Shown here: piece after piece, positions 5,872 to 10,970 of the stretch
How the letters are laid out: each line of letters opens with the position of its first letter
How positions within the stretch are numbered: position 1 is the stretch's first letter
Origin: Coriobacteriia bacterium
GTDB taxonomy: Bacteria > Actinomycetota > Coriobacteriia > Anaerosomatales > PALSA-660
Length of the DNA stretch: 10,970 bases
Reading direction: 5' to 3'
NCBI GenBank assembly: GCA_003133285.1
Contig: PKWR01000055.1
Coordinates: 1 to 10,970, forward strand
Position numbers and translations under genes: made by a program
The notes under the pieces: generated by a model
Told to the model about the DNA's origin: nothing
What the model saw: the letters and a program-made list of their open reading frames with translations, nothing else
The model's database searches: none

Positions 5872-6822
5872 CTATCGGACGAGCCGGTCGACGAGCACCC
5901 CGGCGAAAGCGATCACCGCAACGAATCCGTTGACCGTGAAGAAGGCCGTGTCCAGATGCGACAGGTCGTCCGCCCGGACGATCATGTTCTCGTACGCGAG
6001 GAGTATCCCGGCCCCGGCAACGCCCACGTAGTACCAAACGCCCGCGCCCACAAGCCAGCCGCCCCAGACGAACAGGGCGACGGTGAGGACGTGGAGGACC
6101 TTGGCGATCAGGAGACCGCGAGCGATGCCATAGTCGGCCGGCACCGAATGCACGCCGTCGTCCAGGTCGCTCTGATAGTCCTGCGTGGCGTAGATGATGT
6201 CGAAACCCGCCGTCCAGATGGCGACGGCGGCGCCCAAGACCCATGGCGCGAGCGCCGTGACGCTGTCCGCCACGCCGGCCCAGCCTCCGACCACACCGAG
6301 TCCCAGACACGCTCCGAGCCAGAAATGCGCGAAGGGCGTGAACCGCTTCAGGTATGGATAGACGATGAACATCGCCAGCGGTATCGGCCACAACCAATGC
6401 GTGATCGGCGCCAGGTTGTACACGGCGAGGAGGTACGCCGCCAGCATGACGGCCGAGAACGCCCACAGCTCCCAAACCCTGATGAGCCCCGACGGCACGG
6501 CGCGCCCCGCCGTGCGCGGGTTGCGGGCGTCGACCTCCTTGTCGATCGCGCGGTTCAGCGTGAAAGCCATCGCCCGCGCACCGACCATGGCCACAGTGAT
6601 CCATGCGAGCGCGGACAAGGTCGGCCAGTTCGCCAGGGTCACCCAGGGCGTCGGCTGCGGCGCGGGCGCGGGGTAGATGGCCGGAACGGCGAAGGCGACG
6701 GTCGCCGCGCCGTAGATGGCGCCCACGTACGCGTAGGGCAGGGCGAAGATCGAATGCTCGAACTTGACCAGTTCGGTCAGTATCTTGAGTTTGCCGGGCT
6801 TCGGTGCCGTCGTGTCGCTCAC
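5872..6822 (-). CDS. mqnP: UbiA-family polyprenyltransferase, MqnP-like
   Basis: This integral membrane enzyme should transfer a polyprenyl chain to an aromatic acid. In futalosine-type menaquinone synthesis the acceptor is 1,4-dihydroxy-6-naphthoate or its derivative. Of 316 residues, the first Asp-rich motif is NRAIDKEVD (90-98) followed by ARNPRTAGRAVPSG, and the second is D208-x6-D215-x3-D219, both needed for Mg-diphosphate binding. About eight or nine hydrophobic helices are evident, and FEHSIFALPYAYVG (21-34) is typical of the bacterial UbiA-like subgroup found with UbiD and UbiX. A proline-rich insertion at about 47-60 sits between the first helices. I chose the GTG at 6822, which overlaps the ubiD stop by 4 nt (GTGA) and implies translational coupling. 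A GTG at 6840 would add six residues but lies deeper inside ubiD. Substrate is inferred from context, since no mqnA-D gene is visible. Confidence 0.9.
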   Translation of the reverse strand: MSDTTAPKPGKLKILTELVKFEHSIFALPYAYVGAIYGAATVAFAVPAIYPAPAPQPTPWVTLANWPTLSALAWITVAMVGARAMAFTLNRAIDKEVDARNPRTAGRAVPSGLIRVWELWAFSAVMLAAYLLAVYNLAPITHWLWPIPLAMFIVYPYLKRFTPFAHFWLGACLGLGVVGGWAGVADSVTALAPWVLGAAVAIWTAGFDIIYATQDYQSDLDDGVHSVPADYGIARGLLIAKVLHVLTVALFVWGGWLVGAGVWYYVGVAGAGILLAYENMIVRADDLSHLDTAFFTVNGFVAVIAFAGVLVDRLVR

Positions 6823-8303
6823 AGGCCGAGGTCCTTCCACAGAGCGTCGATGCGCGCCTTCACGTCAGGGCTCATCTCGAGTGCGTCGGGCCAGCCACGG
6901 TCGTGCCCCTCATTCGGGAACGGCTTCGTCGCGTCGATGCCCATCTTGTAGCCGAAGGACTGCATGGTGCTCGAGTGATCCAGACGGTCCAGCGGGCCCT
7001 TGGTGATCATGATGTTCCGGTTCGGGTCGACGTTGTTGAAGCAGCGCCATGCCACCTGCGAGTAGTCGTGGCAATCGACGTCGGCGTCCACGACGATGAC
7101 GAACTTCGTGAACATCATCTGCCCCATCGACCAGGCGAAGTTCATCACGCGGAACGCCTGCCCCGCGAACTCCTTCTTGATCTGAAAGATGGCGCAGTTG
7201 TGGAACACGCCCTCGAGCGGCAGGTCGTAGTCGATGACCTCGGGCATCATCGCCTTCACGACCGGGAGGAAGAGCCGCTCCGTGGCCTTTCCGAGGTAGC
7301 AGTCCTCCATCGGCGGCCGCCCGACGATGGTGGCGGGATAGATGGCGTCGCGACGCATCGTGATCGCCTCGCAGTGGAACACGGGGAAATCGTCGGCCAG
7401 CGAGTAGTAGCCGGTGTGGTCGCCGAACGGGCCCTCCCAGCGGGTCTCCCCCGCCTCGACATAGCCCTCGAGGATGATCTCGGCGTGTGCCGGGACCATG
7501 AGGTCGTTCGTCACGCACTTCACGACCTCGACCGGCTCTCCGCGCACGATGCCGGCGAACAGGTACTCGTCGATGATCGGCGGGACCGGCGCGGTGGCGG
7601 AGAAGATCGTGACCGGATCGGCGCCGAGCGCCACCGAGACCGGCACCCTCTTCGCGCCGGCAGCGAACTGCTCGCGCATGTTCTTCGCGCCGTCGTGGTG
7701 CTCATGGATGTGCATGCCGGTCGTGTTCCGGTCGTAGACCTGCATCCGGTACATGCCGAGGTTCAGCTTGCCCTTGAGGTTCGCCGTGACCACGACCGGC
7801 AGGGTGATGAAGCGCCCCCCGTCCTCCGGCCAGGTCTTCAGGATCGGGAGCATCCCGAGGTCCACGTCGTCGCCCCGCAGCACGACCTCTTGGCAGGGGG
7901 CCTTCCTGATCTCCTTGGCGCCGGCGGTGGCGAGGTCCTTGAGGCCCATGAGGACGTCGAGCTTGCCCTTCATCGAGGCCGGCATGTCCATCGGAAGCAG
8001 GTCCATGACCCTCTTGCCGACGGCGTCGAGGTCCTTCCAGGTGCCCGTCTCGGCATCGACCCCCATGGCCCAAGCCATGCGGTCGTAGGAGCCCATCAGG
8101 TTGATCGCCACGGGGATCGAGTAGCTGAGCCCCGTCTCTCGGTCCACAGGGTTCTCGAAGAGCAGCGCGGGGCCCACCGCCTTGCTCACCCGGTCGGTCA
8201 CCTCGCCGATCTCGAGCACGGGGTCCAGCTCGGCGGCGACGCGCTTCAACTGCCCCTTCTTGTCCAGAAGCGCCATGAACTCGCGCAGATCCTTCACGGC
8301 CAT
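6819..8303 (-). CDS. ubiD: UbiD-family decarboxylase, menaquinone type (MqnL-like)
   Basis: This 494-residue protein is a full-length UbiD decarboxylase using prenylated FMN and a divalent metal. Residues N181 and R186 in NLGMYRMQ, the histidine cluster HIHEHH (198-203), E275 in VPAHAEIILEG, and E290 and D295 in EGPFGDHTGYY match the metal, cofactor and catalytic positions of the family. Asp rather than Glu at the end of EGPFGD is the usual bacterial form. The best match by motif and length is the menaquinone biosynthesis decarboxylase branch, which removes the carboxylate of the prenylated naphthoate. The ATG at 8303 follows GAGGAG six bases upstream and stands 3 nt after the preceding stop. 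The order ubiD-ubiA-ubiX resembles the trio proposed for late futalosine-pathway steps in Streptomyces. The exact substrate remains an inference. Confidence 0.93.
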   Translation of the reverse strand: MAVKDLREFMALLDKKGQLKRVAAELDPVLEIGEVTDRVSKAVGPALLFENPVDRETGLSYSIPVAINLMGSYDRMAWAMGVDAETGTWKDLDAVGKRVMDLLPMDMPASMKGKLDVLMGLKDLATAGAKEIRKAPCQEVVLRGDDVDLGMLPILKTWPEDGGRFITLPVVVTANLKGKLNLGMYRMQVYDRNTTGMHIHEHHDGAKNMREQFAAGAKRVPVSVALGADPVTIFSATAPVPPIIDEYLFAGIVRGEPVEVVKCVTNDLMVPAHAEIILEGYVEAGETRWEGPFGDHTGYYSLADDFPVFHCEAITMRRDAIYPATIVGRPPMEDCYLGKATERLFLPVVKAMMPEVIDYDLPLEGVFHNCAIFQIKKEFAGQAFRVMNFAWSMGQMMFTKFVIVVDADVDCHDYSQVAWRCFNNVDPNRNIMITKGPLDRLDHSSTMQSFGYKMGIDATKPFPNEGHDRGWPDALEMSPDVKARIDALWKDLGL

Positions 8304-8306
8304 CGT

Positions 8307-10067
8307 CTACTCCTCGGCGGCTGAACCGGACCCGACGGGGACCAGTGGCTTCGCGGGTACTGCGGCGCCGTCGCCCGGTCCCGCGGCGGGACCGGAGGAA
8401 CGCCTCACGGGATGATACCGCCCCACGAGCCAGGTCACGACGGGTGCCAGCACCGCGGCCGCTCCCAGCCCCGTGATCTGGATGAGGTCGAGGTCGTACT
8501 TGAAGCCCATCGCGAGGTCCGGGATGAACCAGGTCACGCTCGCACCCCAGTACCACAGGTACCAAGCGACCTGCAGGCCGATCGTCGCTTGGACGACGAG
8601 CACCGTCGCCACCCCCAGGGCGAGCCACCCTGAGAGGAACTCACCCTTCGCGCGCTGCGGCTGCCTACGGGTGAACAGATACACCACAGCCGCGACGAAC
8701 GCGGCGACGACCCCGGCGATGATCGCGTCGGTCATCCTCCCGTTCAGGAAGGGCTTCAGGAACTCCTCGGAATTGAAGGACGACAACGACCACCGGTAGC
8801 CGTGGACGACGAAGAAGAGGCCCTCGTAGACGAGGTAGTAGGCGGCCGTACCCGAGAGCGCGGACAGAAGCGCCCGCCATGACAGAACGCCGACCACGAC
8901 GATCGCCAGCAGGCACACGATCGCGAGCGCGAGAGCCATCGGTAAACGGGCGGCCCGCTCCCGCGTCAGGCGCGCGACCGTCGCTTCGTCGAAGGCCGCG
9001 CGGGCGCCCTTGGCGGTGAGCAGCTTGGTGTTCGGCTTCGCGGGCGATCCGGCCACGGCCGCGGTGTAGGCGCCGAACGCGGCGACCTGCTGCGCGGTGA
9101 AGCGATCCGCCCCGCTGCGGGCCTGCGCGGTGAGGTCGAGCGGCATCCCCGTCGCGTTGCGCGGCGCCGGCAGGTCGGCCAGCAGCGCCACCGTCGGCGC
9201 AACCTGGTCCTGCGTGCCCTCGCCCGTCCCCGGCTTCACGTCCGGGCCGGCGAAGACCGCCGGGACCTTCGTGACGATGTCCTCGGGACCGCCATGGCCG
9301 CCGGTGTCGATGTGCCCGTGGTCGGACGTCACGACGAACGTGGTCTGCGGCCCCTCAAGGGCGGCTACAAGACGCGAGAGGTCCCGATCGACTCTCAGCG
9401 CTGTGTCGCGGTACTGCTTCGACGCGCCGCCAAAAGCGTGGCCGGCCTCGTCGACGTCGGGGAAGTGCACGACGAGCAGGGTCGAACTGGCCTCGGCGGA
9501 GAGTCGGATCGCGTTGTCCACGATCCCGCCCGTCATGTACTCGCCCTTCGTCCAGTCGCGCAGGAACACGTTCCCGGTGCGCTCGACGCCGAAGAGCATC
9601 TCGAAGTCCGTGGGCGCGGAGACTACGATCGTACGATCGTCCGCAAGCGCCGTGTCGATCAGCGTCTCGACCGGCACGCGCTCAGTGAACCAGTTGGTCG
9701 TCACGCCGCTGATGCGCTGGGGTGCACCGGACAGCAGCGTCGTCCAGTTGGGGAACGACAGCGACGGCTGGAACGTCCGCACGACCGCGTCGAAGCCATG
9801 GGCGCGCAACGTGTTGAGCGTCGGCATCATGCGCGACACGTCCTCGCGCAGCCCGTCGATGATCACGTACACCATCAGTGGTTGCCGCCCGTAGACCAGC
9901 ATGTGGGGTGATGGCGCCTCTCCCGCCGGAAGCTGTGCCGCGGCGTAGGGGCCACGGTAGTCGACGACCTGGTTCCACGAGTAGTTCGCGAGCGTGTACG
10001 CCCCGTACGCCGCGACGAGGCAGAGGGCGAGTCCAGCCGCCAAGGCGATCCACCCACGCGTCCTCAT
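8307..10067 (-). CDS. Membrane-anchored alkaline-phosphatase-superfamily protein (NPP-like)
   Basis: This 586-residue protein has an N-terminal anchor (about 7-27), an extracytoplasmic catalytic domain (about 60-345), and a C-terminal membrane part with four or five helices (about 375-396, 400-421, 446-466, 479-505, 533-549). The domain shows the alkaline phosphatase/nucleotide pyrophosphatase layout: D71 in VIIDGLREDV, SLSFPNWTTLLSG with S104 at the nucleophile position of the (T/S)FPN motif and N107, D206 and H210 in FPDVDEAGHAFGG, D249-H250 in TSDHGH, and H258 in GGHGG. All metal ligands are kept, so an active two-metal phosphodiesterase, phosphatase or phosphotransferase is expected; the substrate is unknown. 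The tail is Gly/Ala/Pro-rich. The ATG at 10067 overlaps the HAD stop by 4 nt with GGAGG upstream; longer starts lie inside the HAD gene. Its link with menaquinone genes may be housekeeping co-transcription only. Confidence 0.85.
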   Translation of the reverse strand: MRTRGWIALAAGLALCLVAAYGAYTLANYSWNQVVDYRGPYAAAQLPAGEAPSPHMLVYGRQPLMVYVIIDGLREDVSRMMPTLNTLRAHGFDAVVRTFQPSLSFPNWTTLLSGAPQRISGVTTNWFTERVPVETLIDTALADDRTIVVSAPTDFEMLFGVERTGNVFLRDWTKGEYMTGGIVDNAIRLSAEASSTLLVVHFPDVDEAGHAFGGASKQYRDTALRVDRDLSRLVAALEGPQTTFVVTSDHGHIDTGGHGGPEDIVTKVPAVFAGPDVKPGTGEGTQDQVAPTVALLADLPAPRNATGMPLDLTAQARSGADRFTAQQVAAFGAYTAAVAGSPAKPNTKLLTAKGARAAFDEATVARLTRERAARLPMALALAIVCLLAIVVVGVLSWRALLSALSGTAAYYLVYEGLFFVVHGYRWSLSSFNSEEFLKPFLNGRMTDAIIAGVVAAFVAAVVYLFTRRQPQRAKGEFLSGWLALGVATVLVVQATIGLQVAWYLWYWGASVTWFIPDLAMGFKYDLDLIQITGLGAAAVLAPVVTWLVGRYHPVRRSSGPAAGPGDGAAVPAKPLVPVGSGSAAEE

Positions 10068-10774
10068 CGAAGCGCCTCCTCCAGGTCGTCGAGCGTCAAC
10101 AGGCAGGGTACGTCCTCGGCGGTGAGTCCGACCCCGTGCCGGTCGATGAGCACCGGCCGCAGTCCGGCGGCGCGGGCGCCGAGGACGTCGGAATACAAGT
10201 GGTCGCCCACGTGCGCACAGCGCCCGGGCCTTACGTCGAGGCGCTCGCATGCGAGCTCGAAGATGCGAGGGTCGGGCTTGTGGAGCCCGACGACGGCCGA
10301 CGAGACGACGGTGTCGAGGAGCTTCCCGAGTCCGAGGCCGTCGAGGATCCCTTCGAGGCGGGTGTCCCAGTTGGAGATGACCCCGACCTTCACGCCGCTC
10401 GCCCTGAGGCGCTCGAATGCGGGGACGACGTCGTCGTAGGCCCTCCAGCGCTCAGCATCCCCGAACGCGTCGTAGACGGCGTGAGCGAGCGTCACGGCCT
10501 CTGACTCGGGTATGCCGAGACGGCGGCACAACAGCACGTACATGCCGGTCCAGACGTCCCCGGCGCGCTCGTCGCTCGTCCAGAAGGTGTCGTCGGTGCG
10601 GTACCGGTCCTCGTAGTACTCGTCGACGAGCGGCAGGACTCCCTCGATCTCTTCGAGGGAGTGGATGCGGCCGGATGCCAGGAGTATCTCCTCGCAGACG
10701 TGCCCCACCGACGGGTACGCGTACAGGAGTGTGTTGCCAACGTCGAAGAAGACGGCGTCGTAGCGCCCGGCCAC
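10064..10774 (-). CDS. HAD-superfamily hydrolase (HAD-IA), atypical motif I
   Basis: This 236-residue cytoplasmic protein has the HAD fold motifs in order: motif I FFDVGNTLL with nucleophile D11, motif II ISNWDTR with S134 and N135, motif III GLHKPDP with K166, and motif IV HVGDHLYSDVLGARAAG with D191 and D196. A helical cap lies between motifs I and II (about 20-110), as in HAD-IA enzymes of the DREG-2/HDHD3 type. In motif I the usual Asp two residues after the nucleophile is Gly (D-x-G), so the general acid of phosphatases is missing. The substrate is not predictable. I chose the GTG at 10774, 4 nt after the nitroreductase stop, because residues from there match the family start (RYDAVFFD) while upstream codons read as shadow sequence. 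No strong ribosome-binding site is seen. Its stop overlaps the next gene's ATG, placing it in the same operon. Confidence 0.88.
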   Translation of the reverse strand: MAGRYDAVFFDVGNTLLYAYPSVGHVCEEILLASGRIHSLEEIEGVLPLVDEYYEDRYRTDDTFWTSDERAGDVWTGMYVLLCRRLGIPESEAVTLAHAVYDAFGDAERWRAYDDVVPAFERLRASGVKVGVISNWDTRLEGILDGLGLGKLLDTVVSSAVVGLHKPDPRIFELACERLDVRPGRCAHVGDHLYSDVLGARAAGLRPVLIDRHGVGLTAEDVPCLLTLDDLEEALR

Positions 10775-10778
10775 CGCG

Positions 10779-10970
10779 CTAGTCGAGGTAGGTCGCGACG
10801 TCGGTGCGCCGGACGATCGGTTCCGGGACCTCGGCTGGATGGCCGAGGAGCACCAGAGAGATGATCTCACGTTCCTCGCCGATCCCGAGCAGGTCGGCGA
10901 GCTTGTCGCGGACCCAGAACGAGAAGGTGATGTTGCAGCAGCCCAGCCCCTCGGCGAAGGCGGCGAGCAT
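10779..10970 (-). CDS. Nitroreductase-family protein, C-terminal fragment (cut by window edge)
   Basis: Only the last 63 residues are in view. The pattern GLGCCNITFSFW, then KLADLLGIGEEREIISLVLLG and HPAE matches the C-terminal part of FMN-dependent nitroreductases, where a Gly-rich turn, a helix ending in LLGI and a strand ending in LGxPAE contribute to the flavin site and dimer interface. These enzymes reduce nitro groups, quinones or other electron acceptors with NAD(P)H. The Met at the window edge (10968-10970) is probably internal, because a full-length member has about 160-200 residues. The TAG at 10779-10781 is 4 nt before the HAD start, so it is probably the upstream member of the same operon. 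The family call rests on a short stretch; subfamily and substrate cannot be judged. Confidence 0.7.
   Translation of the reverse strand: MLAAFAEGLGCCNITFSFWVRDKLADLLGIGEEREIISLVLLGHPAEVPEPIVRRTDVATYLD

Noticed and set aside
6804..8324. 506-codon plus-strand open frame opposite ubiD
   Set aside because: It is the complement of a strongly recognised UbiD gene; the translation is Arg/His/Asp-rich with no family pattern, a usual result of high GC.
9625..9640. 16-bp palindrome ACGATCGTACGATCGT in the phosphatase gene
   Set aside because: Eight pairs are expected by chance at roughly this frequency in a window of this size, and it sits in normal coding sequence.
10067..10250. Longer N-terminus for the phosphatase-superfamily protein
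   Set aside because: It would lie wholly inside the HAD gene and read RRPRRPRRR-like sequence; the ATG at 10067 has a ribosome-binding site and precedes a clean membrane anchor.
10775..10870. Longer N-terminus for the HAD protein
   Set aside because: The extra 32 codons overlap the nitroreductase coding end and give Ser/Arg-rich sequence unlike any HAD start.
1..10970. CRISPR array, insertion sequence, integrase, toxin-antitoxin or other defence genes
   Set aside because: No spaced repeats, terminal inverted repeats, transposase motifs or defence domains were seen on either strand.

Overview
The window is GC-rich, densely packed bacterial DNA. All protein genes lie on the minus strand. GTG starts, 4-nt stop/start overlaps, tRNAs with encoded CCA, and a UbiD/UbiA/UbiX trio of the kind used late in the futalosine route to menaquinone fit a high-GC Actinomycetota-type organism, perhaps a Coriobacteriia-like lineage. 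That placement is an inference from gene content and composition; no rRNA or marker gene is present to prove it.

Right half (10970 down to 5256, minus strand): one apparent operon, nitroreductase-family C-terminus (cut by the window edge) > HAD hydrolase > membrane-anchored alkaline-phosphatase-superfamily protein > UbiD-type decarboxylase > UbiA-type prenyltransferase (MqnP-like) > UbiX flavin prenyltransferase. Gaps are 0-13 nt and two junctions overlap by 4 nt. UbiX makes the prenylated FMN used by UbiD, and UbiA attaches the polyprenyl tail, so the last three genes are one biochemical module for late menaquinone synthesis. The operon ends at a strong hairpin (5187-5222) that can also terminate the oppositely oriented tRNA unit.

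Middle (4675-5222): a divergent tRNA region. tRNA-Val(GAC) is on the minus strand with its own promoter and terminator-like hairpin. tRNA-Gly(GCC) and tRNA-Cys(GCA) are on the plus strand behind a recognisable -35/-10 promoter.

Left half (4613 down to 61, minus strand): an unrecognised three-helix membrane protein, then three pilin-like genes in tight succession (a PilV/GspI-like minor prepilin, a PilW/GspJ-like minor prepilin, and a large PilX/GspK-like protein), then a protein with two CDGSH domains around a ferredoxin-like segment, then a small two-helix membrane protein. The pilin set looks like a minor-pilin (tip or priming) cassette without assembly ATPase, platform protein or peptidase in view.

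Most notable observations: (1) the first pilin gene has its prepilin leader and its hydrophobic helix in different frames, with the shift confined to 12 nt that hold a 5-bp tandem repeat; a missing base or a -1 shift restores a canonical G|xxxxE prepilin motif. (2) A perfect 24-bp palindrome lies inside the PilX-like gene. (3) An NPP-like membrane phosphatase-superfamily enzyme and a HAD protein lacking the usual Asp+2 are coupled to the menaquinone genes. I see no CRISPR array, insertion sequence, phage gene or defence system.
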